From: Oscillospiraceae bacterium
GTDB taxonomy: Bacteria > Bacillota > Clostridia > Oscillospirales > Ruminococcaceae
NCBI GenBank assembly: GCA_017532085.1
Contig: JAFXJT010000050.1
Coordinates: 1 to 48,636 of the forward strand
Length of the DNA: 48,636 nucleotides
Direction of reading: 5' to 3'
The notes beneath the pieces are model-generated. The model was given only the letters and a program-made list of their open reading frames with translations, was not told where the DNA came from and ran no database searches. Below are positions 1 to 8,056 of this stretch, piece after piece (position 1 is the stretch's first letter; each line of letters opens with the position of its first letter). A program made the position numbers and the translations under genes.

Positions 1-420
1 ACGCTGACCACCGGACATAGCCTTCGGCTTTCTGTTGAGCAGAGGAGTCAGATCCAGGATTCTGGCAGCTTCCTCAACCTTACGGGCGATTTCATCCTTC
101 GGCACCTTGCGGAGCTTCAGACCAAATGCCATATTATCAAATACTGTCATATGCGGATACAGAGCGTAGTTCTGGAATACCATTGCGATATCACGATCCT
201 TCGGTGCGATATCGTTTACGAGGCGGTCGCCGATATACAGCTCACCCTCAGAGATTTCTTCCAGACCTGCGATCATACGCAGAGTGGTGGATTTACCACA
301 GCCGGAAGGTCCGACCAAAACGATAAATTCCTTGTCGCGGATTTCCAGATTTACATCAGAAACCGCAACAACGCCGCCGGGGTACTTTTTGTAGATTCCC
401 CGCAGAGATAGACTTGCCAT
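1..420 (-). CDS. Sugar ABC transporter ATP-binding protein (MsmX/UgpC type), 5' part
   Basis: This is the N-terminal 140 codons of an ABC ATPase that powers carbohydrate import; the rest lies beyond the left window edge. The Walker A motif GPSGCGKST, the Q-loop ([14 protein letters not shown]) and the signature SGGQR at the very edge are all visible. The start [16 protein letters not shown] is typical of the MsmX/MsmK/UgpC family, whose members often serve several sugar permeases. An AGGAGG site lies about 7 nt before the ATG. No permease or binding-protein gene is in the window, so the substrate cannot be named; a shared ATPase encoded alone is common in Firmicutes. A promoter with a roughly 160-nt leader lies upstream. 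The family call is secure, the exact symbol is not. Confidence 0.93.
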   Translation of the reverse strand, partial: MASLSLRGIYKKYPGGVVAVSDVNLEIRDKEFIVLVGPSGCGKSTTLRMIAGLEEISEGELYIGDRLVNDIAPKDRDIAMVFQNYALYPHMTVFDNMAFGLKLRKVPKDEIARKVEEAARILDLTPLLNRKPKAMSGGQR

Positions 421-479
421 TCTCCTGTCCTCCTAAAAAATTCAAATTTATCAAGCAAAACTGCTTCACAGCAAGCTGC

Positions 480-516
480 TGCAAGCGCTTTGCAAGTATG
501 CGCCTGACCGCATACT
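480..516. promoter_or_regulatory. Two adjacent inverted repeats in the leader of the ABC ATPase gene
   Basis: At 480-494 there is a near-palindrome centred on AAGCGCTT with TGCA ends, which resembles LacI-family or cre-like operators but has one extra T and does not fit the cre consensus. Next to it, 495-502 and 509-516 form a perfect 8-bp inverted repeat (AGTATGCG/CGCATACT) around 6 nt. Both sit between the promoter and the ATPase start, where a sugar-responsive repressor could bind. The function is inferred. Confidence 0.35.
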
Positions 517-583
517 AAATTGAAACAAATTGAAGTCAGCGTGTGGACAGCAATACACATTTGCGCATAGCTCCACTACTACA

Positions 584-612
584 ATCATACCAGATTTTTC
601 GCTGCAGGTCAA
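584..612 (-). promoter_or_regulatory. Sigma-A promoter of the ABC ATPase gene
   Basis: On the minus strand, -35 TTGACC (607-612), a 17-nt spacer and -10 TATGAT (584-589) are seen. The leader to the start codon would be about 160 nt. Confidence 0.6.
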
Positions 613-630
613 GACTAGAAATGCCCAAAC

Positions 631-1410
631 TTACAAGCAATTGTTTATCCAATATGACGAATGATTTTGTTGACAATTTGTGGAAATTGTTTGAAAGATC
701 GTTTCTTTCAACATCTCAGACACTTCTTTGTCGGAAATGACAATATACTCTCCCGGCGCAAGATCTGAGGGCAATGGAAGGTTGCCGATCTGGATTCGTT
801 GCAATTGTTCCACGTGGTTGCCCAGTGCAGCAAACATTCGTTTTACTTGATGATATTTGCCTTCGTGCAGACCAAGCAGAGCGATCTTTGGAGCAATCGC
901 AGCATATTGTGCCGGCAGACAAGGCTCCGGTTCGCCGTGCGTTTCCAGCGTAAGACCTTCTGTAAAGGCGGTTTCGTAGTATGCCTCTACAGGATCACGC
1001 AGCTGTGCAAGATAATATTTTGTCACATGAGACTTTGGGGAAAGCATCCGATGAGACAGGGCGCCGTCATCGGTAATCAGCAAGAAGCCTGTTGTATCCA
1101 GATCCAGTCTCCCGCTGGGAAATAATCCGGGAAATCGGTGTTCCGGCGCCAGCAGATCCAGCACTGTTGTCTGACGACGATCGGAACAGGCAGTCAGCAC
1201 GCCGGCAGGTTTATGCATCAAAAAGTAATGGTACTTCTGATATTGCACCGGTTTCCCGTCAAGTGATATACTATCCTCATCGGGATCTACGGAAGCATCC
1301 GGCTTCCGTTGCACAGTACCGTTTACTGCAACCGCACCTTTCCGTATGGCAGTCTGTGCCTCTTTTCTGGAAAGTGTAGTTTGTCCCGACAAAAAGCGGT
1401 CCAATCGCAT
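631..1410 (-). CDS. rsuA: 16S rRNA pseudouridine synthase (RsuA family)
   Basis: The gene encodes a 259-aa RsuA/RluB-type pseudouridine synthase, which isomerises one uridine in rRNA (U516 of 16S rRNA for RsuA) in the cytoplasm. The N-terminal S4 RNA-binding domain covers about residues 1-48. The catalytic motif GRLDLDTTG contains Asp103, matching the position in E. coli RsuA. The open frame runs further upstream, but an AAGGAG site places the start at 1410 (MRLDRFLSG). About 25 extra residues at the C-terminus are not typical of the family. The gene stands alone and is divergent from the DUF4830-like gene. RsuA and RluB cannot be fully separated by eye; length and motif favour RsuA. Confidence 0.88.
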   Translation of the reverse strand: MRLDRFLSGQTTLSRKEAQTAIRKGAVAVNGTVQRKPDASVDPDEDSISLDGKPVQYQKYHYFLMHKPAGVLTACSDRRQTTVLDLLAPEHRFPGLFPSGRLDLDTTGFLLITDDGALSHRMLSPKSHVTKYYLAQLRDPVEAYYETAFTEGLTLETHGEPEPCLPAQYAAIAPKIALLGLHEGKYHQVKRMFAALGNHVEQLQRIQIGNLPLPSDLAPGEYIVISDKEVSEMLKETIFQTISTNCQQNHSSYWINNCL

Positions 1411-1506
1411 GAAACGGCTCCTTTCTATGGCTGCCGTATTGCATAGGCAGCGTATCTGATGCATAGGATTCAATATCTATGAGTTTTTGGATTGAGGTTG
1501 ATTTGA

Positions 1507-1953
1507 GTGAATGATCGCAGAACACATCGTGTGATTCGGCTGTTTTGTGCCATAACGATTACGGCAGCATTGACTCTGCTGTATCGGCATACGCCGCCGC
1601 AAACTCCACAGAGTGCAGAGATTCGGCTGACAACTGCCGAAGCCCGTGAAGGGTGGCTGAATCTTTGCGGATGGGCGGTTACGCCTGTATCGGAGTCGCC
1701 AATGCGGATTCCGACAGTATGGAATACAGAAATCGGGCAGCGTTGGCTGATGCTGCAGGGAAAGCAAGGTCTTTCACCGGAGGATCATGCCGGTGAAGCA
1801 GCAACCCGATATTGCTATCATATTGAAAATATCGCAGCTGAGGGCATGACAGCGGACGCTTGGTATGCCGAGCTGGTGCTTTGCGGAGATCTTCTGGTCG
1901 GTGCGCAGGTTTACTGTGCTGCATCGCCGGATTCGATTCAAAGTGTACGCTGA
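1507..1953 (+). CDS. Small membrane-anchored protein resembling DUF4830
   Basis: This is a 148-aa protein of unknown function. It has a basic N-terminus (NDRRTHR), one hydrophobic segment at about residues 10-25, and a soluble part that is probably extracytoplasmic. The pattern of GW, a run ending IPTVW, a LQGKQGL segment and a C-terminal CGDLLVGAQVY resembles DUF4830 proteins of Clostridia; this is from memory of the family pattern, so it is tentative. The start is a GTG with a GAGG site about 8 nt upstream; no better ATG exists in frame. It is divergent from rsuA and converges on nrdR with 11 bp between the stops. Confidence 0.6.
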   Translation: MNDRRTHRVIRLFCAITITAALTLLYRHTPPQTPQSAEIRLTTAEAREGWLNLCGWAVTPVSESPMRIPTVWNTEIGQRWLMLQGKQGLSPEDHAGEAATRYCYHIENIAAEGMTADAWYAELVLCGDLLVGAQVYCAASPDSIQSVR

Positions 1954-1964
1954 TTGGCTATTGT

Positions 1965-2408
1965 TTATTTATGCAGCTCGCTGATGACACGAACAAAGTC
2001 ATCCACATCGGAAAATGCAAGATAAACCGATGCAAAACGCACATATGCAACTTCATCGATTTCACGCAGCCGTGCCATGACCATAGAGCCGATCGTATCG
2101 GGAGAAACTGTCGGCGACATCTCGGCAGCGAGTTCTGCTTCGATTTCGTCCACCATGCCTGTGACGGCTTCCATTTGAACAGGACGCTTTTTGATGGCGG
2201 AATAGATGCCGGCGATCAGCTTGTTGCGATTAAAGGGCTCAAAAGAGCCATCTCGCTTTGCAACCATCAACAGAGGCCGTTCCACAGCCTCAAAGGTTGT
2301 AAAGCGCTTATTGCATTTGAGACAGTGACGACGACGGCGTTTTCTGCCTTCAATAGATCGGGAATCAACAACCTTGCTGTCATCGTGGCCGCAAAAGGGG
2401 CAACGCAT
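1965..2408 (-). CDS. nrdR: Transcriptional repressor NrdR
   Basis: This is a 147-aa zinc-ribbon/ATP-cone repressor of ribonucleotide reductase genes. The N-terminal zinc finger CPFCGHDDSKVVDSR...CLKCNKRF supplies four cysteines for DNA binding. The ATP-cone follows from about residue 48 (VAKRDGSFEPFNRNKL) and senses ATP/dATP. The length matches the family (about 150 aa). The start has an AAGGAG site 9 nt upstream. It lies 33 bp behind the sugar-phosphate isomerase-like gene on the same strand, so the two are probably co-transcribed. No nrd genes are in the window, so NrdR targets lie elsewhere. Confidence 0.96.
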   Translation of the reverse strand: MRCPFCGHDDSKVVDSRSIEGRKRRRRHCLKCNKRFTTFEAVERPLLMVAKRDGSFEPFNRNKLIAGIYSAIKKRPVQMEAVTGMVDEIEAELAAEMSPTVSPDTIGSMVMARLREIDEVAYVRFASVYLAFSDVDDFVRVISELHK

Positions 2409-2441
2409 ATCAAACAGCTCCTTCCTGCGTAAATATCCGGA

Positions 2442-3233
2442 TCATGGTTTGGAACGGGCAATGAGTCGGTTGATTCGCTGCCAATCTTCACTGAGATCCT
2501 GCACAGAATCGAAAGCTTCCCGATACAGCTCCAGTGTAATATCGCCCTGATATCCAATGCGATGGAGCTGTGTGAAAAAGGGAACGACGGAAAATCTGCC
2601 TTTTCCGATCCGCAGACAATCGCCCAGCGGACCATGATCACTGAGATGGATATGGGCAATATGCTTGCCGATCGATTGGATCGCTTCCATCGGATTCATT
2701 CCGGCACGAACCGCCTGCTTTACATCGAAGGTGATGGCTGCTTCATCGCCCAGAATCCTGCAAAATTCCTTCAGAAACTTTAGGTTCTGGCTTTCATAGC
2801 GATGCACATTTTCCTGTGTTACGGTAATACCGAATTGTTTTCCCAGTTCTGCGAGCGCGGCAAAACGTTCACAGTAAAATGCAATATTCTTACAAGTACC
2901 GAGCTGTGCGCCATGCAGAATACTGATGGCAGCGCCCAGTGTTGCTGTTGCTTCAAAGATATGTTTTGCCTGTTCCAAAAAATCGGTATAACGTCTGGTA
3001 TATGCAGAAAAAAGCATATGCCCTTCGCTGGGAGCGGTCCAGGGATGCACGGCAATACATGCTGCGCCGAACCGATTACAGATTTCACGAAGATCTTGGA
3101 TATATACAGGCGATGCTTCAGAGGGAGAGTTCAGAAAAATTTCAACATTCTGCACACCGGCAAGACACAAATCATACAGCGCATCTTCCGTTGGCTTCGG
3201 AAACAGACAAGCGGTGGAGACTGCTGCCTGCAT
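2442..3233 (-). CDS. Sugar phosphate isomerase/epimerase-like TIM-barrel protein
   Basis: The gene encodes a 263-aa protein of the AP-endonuclease-2/xylose-isomerase-like TIM-barrel superfamily. Likely metal-site segments are ISILHGAQ, VTQENV, FDVKQAVRAG, HIHLSDHG and the C-terminal ITLELYRE, all characteristic of divalent-metal sugar epimerases and isomerases. The frame extends upstream, but AAGGAGG 7 nt before 3233 fixes the start (MQAAVSTACLFPK). Substrate cannot be predicted: members act on inositol derivatives, tagatose/fructose or hydroxypyruvate. It is followed closely by nrdR and preceded by secF across 156 bp. Confidence 0.78.
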   Translation of the reverse strand: MQAAVSTACLFPKPTEDALYDLCLAGVQNVEIFLNSPSEASPVYIQDLREICNRFGAACIAVHPWTAPSEGHMLFSAYTRRYTDFLEQAKHIFEATATLGAAISILHGAQLGTCKNIAFYCERFAALAELGKQFGITVTQENVHRYESQNLKFLKEFCRILGDEAAITFDVKQAVRAGMNPMEAIQSIGKHIAHIHLSDHGPLGDCLRIGKGRFSVVPFFTQLHRIGYQGDITLELYREAFDSVQDLSEDWQRINRLIARSKP

Positions 3234-3297
3234 GAAAACCCCTCCTTTGCGGACACTCCGATTCGCAGGAGCATGAATACACTCTTTTATCATAACA

Positions 3298-3327
3298 CAA
3301 AGCACCCTGCAAATGCAAGGTGCTTTG
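3298..3327 (-). terminator. Hairpin downstream of secF
   Basis: A 9-bp perfect stem (CAAAGCACC, 3298-3306, with GGTGCTTTG, 3319-3327) lies about 60 bp after the secF stop. The T-rich tail on the minus strand is weak, so termination may be partial. A poor -35/-10 pair for the next gene (TTGCAT, TATGAT) overlaps it. Confidence 0.5.
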
Positions 3328-3389
3328 TAGAATTTTGTAGATAGTGACAAGGATTCGACGACAGATCCGAAGGATTTGCGTCAGAACGC

Positions 3390-4346
3390 TTATGCTTTTT
3401 TGTTTCTGGTTTTCCAGGTGACCCACAGCATGGGTGCAACGCAAAGGGAAGAATAGCATCCTGCAATCATACCGACGATCATAGGAATGCTGAAGCTGAG
3501 AATCGAGCTCAGATTGCTGATTGCTGCTACAACGGTAACAATCAATAATGCACCGATGGTTGTGATAGAAGTACGCAAAGTACGGCGCATTGTCTGGCTC
3601 AGAGAAGTGTTGACAAGCTCTGTGATCGGCGCTTTGGACATCAGCTTCTGGTTTTCACGGATACGGTCGTAAATAACGATGGTATCGTTCACGGAATAAC
3701 CCAGAATGGTCAGAATAACTGCCATGAAGTTGGAATCAATTTCAAAGCCGCAGACTACAAAAGCACCAAATACAAGACACAGATCATGCAGCAATGTGAC
3801 AACTGCGAATACGCCGGCGCTCCAACCGGAAATTCTTTTGAATCGCCATGCAATGTAGAGAATCAGTACGATTGCGGCAAAAATTGCGGCAACAATACAT
3901 TTTGCAAAAAACTGCTTGCCGGATGCAGGAGCAATATCATTGCATTCCAGCAGTTCGATCTTTGCATTGGGATACTGTTCGGCTAATGCCTTGTTCAGTT
4001 CATCCTGCAGCGTAACATCAAAAGGCTTATCCATGCTGAAGGAGATCGAAAAACTGGTTTTGTTTTCGCCGGTGAAGGTTTCACCAAGCTGTGCCTTTGC
4101 GGAAACACCCAGCGTATCGGAAACAAGCTTGGTCAGATCACTTTCGGAAATATTGCCTTCATAGGAATAGGTTGCAATGGTACCGCCCTTGAACTCAATG
4201 GATACTCCAACACCAAATAAGAAGCTGGAGATAAGTGTGCAGACAATGAGAATGGCGGAAATCATGAAGAAAACCTTGCGCTTTCCGCAAAAATCACGGA
4301 TCTTCACGTTTTGTGCGATAGAGGTTGTGTTAGCGTTCTTACTCAT
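3390..4346 (-). CDS. secF: Protein translocase subunit SecF
   Basis: This is a 318-aa RND-type membrane protein that, with SecD, uses the proton-motive force to help SecYEG-dependent secretion. TM1 is at about residues 26-47, followed by the SIEFKGGT motif (equivalent of GIDFxGG), a periplasmic-type P domain to about residue 145, and five more membrane segments with the conserved stretch ILGYSVNDTIVIYDRIREN. The length is normal for a stand-alone SecF. Its ATG overlaps the secD stop (ATGA), implying translational coupling, and a GGAGGTG site lies upstream. Confidence 0.97.
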   Translation of the reverse strand: MSKNANTTSIAQNVKIRDFCGKRKVFFMISAILIVCTLISSFLFGVGVSIEFKGGTIATYSYEGNISESDLTKLVSDTLGVSAKAQLGETFTGENKTSFSISFSMDKPFDVTLQDELNKALAEQYPNAKIELLECNDIAPASGKQFFAKCIVAAIFAAIVLILYIAWRFKRISGWSAGVFAVVTLLHDLCLVFGAFVVCGFEIDSNFMAVILTILGYSVNDTIVIYDRIRENQKLMSKAPITELVNTSLSQTMRRTLRTSITTIGALLIVTVVAAISNLSSILSFSIPMIVGMIAGCYSSLCVAPMLWVTWKTRNKKA

Positions 4347-5806
4347 TTTTCAGCACCTCCGTAAAGCTTTCTGTTCTGCAGGCCTTTGAACTTGGAAAGG
4401 GAGGTCAGCATCAAACGAGAGGCCAGAACGCCCATGATGAAGTTGAAGAATACACCGGTCAGCAGCGTGAAGCCGAAGGAATAGATCGTACCCTCAGTGG
4501 ATATACCAAACCAGCGGAACAGGAAGCTGAAGCACTGTGCAAAGAAGCTGTCGGATACACCGAATGCACCCATCAGAATGATTGCAACAATAATAACAGT
4601 CATGTTACCATCCAGAATGGAGGAGAAGGAACGCTGATAAGCGGATTTCAATGCCGATTCAAGGGTCTTGCCCAGATGCAGCTCTTCCTTGATACGCTCG
4701 GCAGTGATAATATTACAGTCAACGCCCATACCGATGGCAAGAATGATACCTGCGATACCGGGGATGGTCAGCGTGTTGGAATCGTGGAAGCCGAACCAAC
4801 CGGAGATGACAGCCAATGTACCGGCAACCTGTCCGATCAGAGCAATGGATGCTACCATACCGGGCAGACGATACAGAACGATCATGTAAATGGAGATGAG
4901 GAACAGCGCAATCACACCCGAGAGGATCATTGCCTGCAGAGCACCGGTACCCATGCTGGGAGAGATGGTCTTGAAGGTTTCGGTCTTCAGATTGAACGGC
5001 AGTGCACCGCCGTTGATCTTATCGGCCAGCGCCTTAGCCTCATCATAATCCATATTGCCGGTGATGCTTGCTACACCGCCGCTGATGGCTTCATTTACAG
5101 TAGGACAAGAAATACATTCATTATCCATCCAGATCGAGATGACATAGCGTGCGCTGGATGTGGCAGTGGTATCCAGATAAGCGCTGTCTTTATTCACGGC
5201 TGCCTGTGTTGCGTTTGCGAACGTGGTCTTTGCTTCGTCGCTCAGCTTCAGGCTGACGCAATAATACGATGTCATATTGCCTTTTTCATCGGTTTCGGGA
5301 ACCACATAAGCTTCTGTTACATCAGTACCCTCGATGATGACTGTGCCGCTGGGAGTGACGTTTACGGTGCCGTCATCCTCGGTGGTGGTGGAATATTGAT
5401 AACCCTTGCGGAATTGCAGCTGTGCGGTATCGCCAAGCTCTGCTACTGCATTTTCGGGATCAAAATCCTTTTCACCGCTCTGCCATGGAAAACGCACGAT
5501 TACTTTATCGTTTCCTTCATCCATGTAGACTTCATAGTCATTGATGCCCAGCATAACCAGACGAGATTTCATAACCTCCTGGATTGCTTCCAGCTGTGCT
5601 TTGGTTGCGTCAGTTTCCTCATCTTCGGGCGCAAAGGTAACGTCCACACCGCCTTGAATATCAATGCCGAGACGAATATCATCCAGACCTTTAATGTATA
5701 CGGTGGTCAAATCACCGTACTGCATTTTGAAGCCGAAGATGGTTGAGGCGGCATAGGCGATGATAAGAATGAACACGATGAAGAAAACCGGTTTTTTGAT
5801 CTTCAC
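4343..5806 (-). CDS. secD: Protein translocase subunit SecD
   Basis: This is a 487-aa partner of SecF with six predicted membrane segments. TM1 is at the N-terminus (VFFIVFILIIAYAASTIFG), followed by the LGIDIQGG motif, a large extracytoplasmic P1 domain, and a C-terminal membrane bundle with GMGVDCNIITAERIKEEL. A TTG at 5812 would start inside the ribosome site; the GTG at 5806 lies 7 nt from AGGAGG and is preferred. It is first in a secD-secF operon behind a perfect consensus promoter. Separate SecD and SecF proteins, rather than the fused SecDF of Bacillus, are usual in Clostridia. Confidence 0.96.
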   Translation of the reverse strand: MKIKKPVFFIVFILIIAYAASTIFGFKMQYGDLTTVYIKGLDDIRLGIDIQGGVDVTFAPEDEETDATKAQLEAIQEVMKSRLVMLGINDYEVYMDEGNDKVIVRFPWQSGEKDFDPENAVAELGDTAQLQFRKGYQYSTTTEDDGTVNVTPSGTVIIEGTDVTEAYVVPETDEKGNMTSYYCVSLKLSDEAKTTFANATQAAVNKDSAYLDTTATSSARYVISIWMDNECISCPTVNEAISGGVASITGNMDYDEAKALADKINGGALPFNLKTETFKTISPSMGTGALQAMILSGVIALFLISIYMIVLYRLPGMVASIALIGQVAGTLAVISGWFGFHDSNTLTIPGIAGIILAIGMGVDCNIITAERIKEELHLGKTLESALKSAYQRSFSSILDGNMTVIIVAIILMGAFGVSDSFFAQCFSFLFRWFGISTEGTIYSFGFTLLTGVFFNFIMGVLASRLMLTSLSKFKGLQNRKLYGGAEK

Positions 5807-5893
5807 TGTCAAGCCTCCTTATTCTTTCACGGATACAGTGCAGGGAAAAGCTGCGGCAAGACACAGCTTCCCCTATACTGAAAAGTACATTTC

Positions 5894-5922
5894 ATTATAG
5901 AGCATTTTGCAAAAAATGTCAA
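5894..5922 (-). promoter_or_regulatory. Perfect sigma-A promoter of secDF
   Basis: On the minus strand, -35 TTGACA (5917-5922) and -10 TATAAT (5894-5899) are both full matches with a 17-nt spacer. The leader to secD is about 80 nt. Confidence 0.88.
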
Positions 5923-5966
5923 GTGTTTTCGTCTGATTTTCATTTTTTATGCAAAATGTTCGGGGA

Positions 5967-7409
5967 TCAGACGGTAAGCTCTACGTCAGCGGCGGATTCT
6001 GCATCGCGCAGTACCGGAGCAATGTATTCCGCAAGAAATTCTTCTACTTGCTGTACGCTTCTGCCGGTGTAGTTTGCAGGATCAAGCTTTTTCTCCAGAT
6101 CTTCAGCAGTTACGCCGAAAATCGGATCTGCCGCAATGCGCTCGCAAAGGTCGTTTTTCAGACCCTTCTGCTTGACCTCGGCGCCGGCTGCCATGGAATG
6201 GACACGGATTTGCTCATGCAGCTCCTGCCGATCTCCGCCGCGGGCTGCTGCATCCATAATGATGTTTTCGGTTGCCATAAAGGGCAGCTCAGCCATCACA
6301 CGCTGACGGATTACTGCAGGATATACAACCATGCCGCTGGTCACATTCATCATAATATTCAGAATCGCATCTGCTGCAAGGAAGCCTTCCGCAACTGCGA
6401 TGCGCTTGTTGGCAGAGTCATCCAGTGTACGCTCAAACCATTGCGTGCCTGCGGTCAGCGCAGGATTGAGACAGTCTACGATCAGATATCGTGCCAGTGC
6501 AGTGATGCGCTCGGAGCGCATGGGGTTGCGCTTGTATGCCATTGCGGAAGATCCGATCTGACCTTTTTCAAAAGGCTCCTCCATTTCCTTGAAGGATTGG
6601 AGAAGACGCATATCGTTGGCGAACTTCATGGCGGATTGTGCAATGCCGGAAAGTACATCCAATACCTGTGCATCAACCTTGCGGGAATACGTTTGTCCGG
6701 AAACCGGAACGACAGCATCGGATGCAAAGCCCATTTCTACGGCAATTTTTTGCTCCATGGCACGGATTTTTGTGCTGTCGCCGTGGAACAGCTCCATAAA
6801 GGATGCCTGGGTGCCGGTGGTGCCCTTAGAGCCTAACAGCTTCATTCTTGCAATACGGGTATCCAGCTCCTCCAGATCCATCAGCAATTCGTTCATCCAA
6901 AGGGTTGCGCGCTTGCCGACTGTGGTAAGCTGTGCGGGCTGACAGTGCGTATAGGCGAGGCAGGGCTGTGCTTTCCATTCCTCCGCAAACTTTGCCAGAT
7001 TTCCCAGAACGGTGATCAGCTTTTTGCGGATCAGCTTCAAGGCATCCCGCATGATAATAATATCGGTATTATCACCCACATAGCAAGAGGTTGCGCCCAA
7101 ATGAATGATACCCTTTGCATTGGGACAGGCAAGTCCATAGGCATAAACATGAGACATTACATCATGGCGGCATTCCCGTTCGCGAGCCGCTGCTGCCTCA
7201 TAATCAATATCGTTGATGTGTGCTTCCAGTTCCGCTACTTGCTCTGCGCTGACCGGAAGACCCAGTTCGTGCTCGGCACGGGCAAGTGCTACCCAGAGCT
7301 TACGCCATGTGGTGAATTTTTTGTCGGCAGAAAAAAGATATTGCATCTCTTTGCTGGCGTATCGGGTACAGAAGGGGCTTTCATAGCTGTGCATGGTGTT
7401 GGTATCCAT
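5967..7409 (-). CDS. purB: Adenylosuccinate lyase
   Basis: The gene encodes adenylosuccinate lyase of about 480 aa (fumarase/aspartase superfamily). It releases fumarate from SAICAR and adenylosuccinate in de novo purine synthesis. The superfamily signature GSSAMAYKRNPMRSE, holding the catalytic loop serines, is intact; HLGATSCYVGDNTD and GTTGTQASF are further conserved blocks. The frame opens at 7424, but a GAAAGGA site touches that ATG, so the second ATG at 7409 (MDTNTMHSYESP) is preferred, with modest certainty. It is a single gene with its own perfect promoter. No other pur genes are nearby. Confidence 0.96.
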   Translation of the reverse strand: MDTNTMHSYESPFCTRYASKEMQYLFSADKKFTTWRKLWVALARAEHELGLPVSAEQVAELEAHINDIDYEAAAARERECRHDVMSHVYAYGLACPNAKGIIHLGATSCYVGDNTDIIIMRDALKLIRKKLITVLGNLAKFAEEWKAQPCLAYTHCQPAQLTTVGKRATLWMNELLMDLEELDTRIARMKLLGSKGTTGTQASFMELFHGDSTKIRAMEQKIAVEMGFASDAVVPVSGQTYSRKVDAQVLDVLSGIAQSAMKFANDMRLLQSFKEMEEPFEKGQIGSSAMAYKRNPMRSERITALARYLIVDCLNPALTAGTQWFERTLDDSANKRIAVAEGFLAADAILNIMMNVTSGMVVYPAVIRQRVMAELPFMATENIIMDAAARGGDRQELHEQIRVHSMAAGAEVKQKGLKNDLCERIAADPIFGVTAEDLEKKLDPANYTGRSVQQVEEFLAEYIAPVLRDAESAADVELTV

Positions 7410-7462
7410 TCTTGATATACGCATCCTTTCAAAAGAAAATGAGCATTTTGCTTCAAGCTAAC

Positions 7463-7491
7463 ATTATAGCATAGCATCAGGCGATTGTCAA
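7463..7491 (-). promoter_or_regulatory. Perfect sigma-A promoter of purB
   Basis: On the minus strand, -35 TTGACA (7486-7491), a 17-nt spacer and -10 TATAAT (7463-7468) are seen. The leader is too short for a purine riboswitch, and none is visible. Confidence 0.88.
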
Positions 7492-7626
7492 TCCTTACAA
7501 TAGAAACAACAGCGCAATTCATAGGGTATTCGTCGCTTGTCGGAGAGGTGAATCACTAAAATATCCAGTAACGGCATAAGCGATCAGGGAAAAATCGGCA
7601 AAGTATACAAAGATAGCAGTGTTCCC
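7492..7626. other. purB-rpmH divergence point, no gene seen
   Basis: This is the left half of the 386-bp gap between purB and rpmH, the place where gene orientation flips. No open frame, RNA gene or DnaA-box cluster (TTATCCACA) was recognised, although oriC often lies next to rpmH in Firmicutes. Confidence 0.5.
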
Positions 7627-7655
7627 TTGACTTTTCAATTTTCTTGGTGTATAAT
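7627..7655 (+). promoter_or_regulatory. Sigma-A promoter of rpmH
   Basis: -35 TTGACT (7627-7632), a 17-nt spacer and -10 TATAAT (7650-7655) are seen. It gives a long leader of about 150 nt before rpmH. Confidence 0.78.
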
Positions 7656-7684
7656 AACTGCTTGCAGGGTAATATGCCGAATTG

Positions 7685-7710
7685 CAGGGTTGTATTCCAA
7701 CCTGTTTTTT
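7685..7710 (+). terminator. Terminator-like hairpin in the rpmH leader
   Basis: CAGG-G-TTG pairs with CAACCTG around a 5-nt loop and is followed directly by six T (7705-7710). It lies about 25-50 nt after the predicted transcription start and before rpmH, so it could attenuate transcription or end a short leader RNA. The stem has one bulge. Confidence 0.45.
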
Positions 7711-7810
7711 GATGTGTTTGGCTGCTGTTTCTTGCTGTGACCGCTGCAACGGTCTTTATGATTGAATACATTATATTGTATATACACAAGAGAAAAGGAG
7801 TGACGTTTCC

Positions 7811-7945
7811 ATGAAGAGAACATACCAGCCCAAGAAGCTGCATCGCAAGAAGGAGCATGGCTTCCGCAAGCGTATGGCAACTGCGAATGGCCGTAAGGTT
7901 CTGGCTCGCCGCAGAGCAAAAGGCAGAGCAAGATTGACTTATTGA
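7811..7945 (+). CDS. rpmH: 50S ribosomal protein L34
   Basis: The gene encodes the 44-aa basic ribosomal protein L34: [18 protein letters not shown] followed by [26 protein letters not shown]. This matches the family end to end (about 44-47 aa). It binds 23S rRNA in the large subunit. An AAGGAG site lies about 10 nt upstream of the ATG. It opens the conserved near-origin block rpmH-rnpA-yidD-yidC, but a strong terminator separates it from rnpA. Confidence 0.98.
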   Translation: MKRTYQPKKLHRKKEHGFRKRMATANGRKVLARRRAKGRARLTY

Positions 7946-7960
7946 GTCAGAAACGCTAGT

Positions 7961-7992
7961 AAAAGGGTCACAATGCGGTTTGTGACCCTTTT
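7961..7992 (+). terminator. Rho-independent terminator after rpmH
   Basis: A 13-bp perfect stem (7961-7973 with 7980-7992, core GGGTCAC/GTGACCC) with a 6-nt loop runs into a T tract. It lies 15 bp after the rpmH stop and about 65 bp before rnpA, so rnpA needs read-through or its own promoter. Confidence 0.88.
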
Positions 7993-8056
7993 TCGATAGT
8001 GTCCGGAGGTGCTTTCGGTATCTTTCGGGCTGTTGCAAGAGAGGACGAAACACCTT

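Noticed and set aside
806-821. Third parS-like sequence TGTTCCACGTGG inside rsuA
   Set aside because: Only 12 of 16 positions match and the right arm is lost; the match is explained by codons for Asn-His-Val-Glu-Gln.
4676-5746. Long open frame antisense to secD (356 aa)
   Set aside because: Shadow of a strong SecD coding frame; no ribosome site or family features.
7425-7810. oriC in the purB-rpmH gap
   Set aside because: No cluster of TTATCCACA-type boxes; only one 7-of-9 match was seen near 7775-7795, which is expected by chance.
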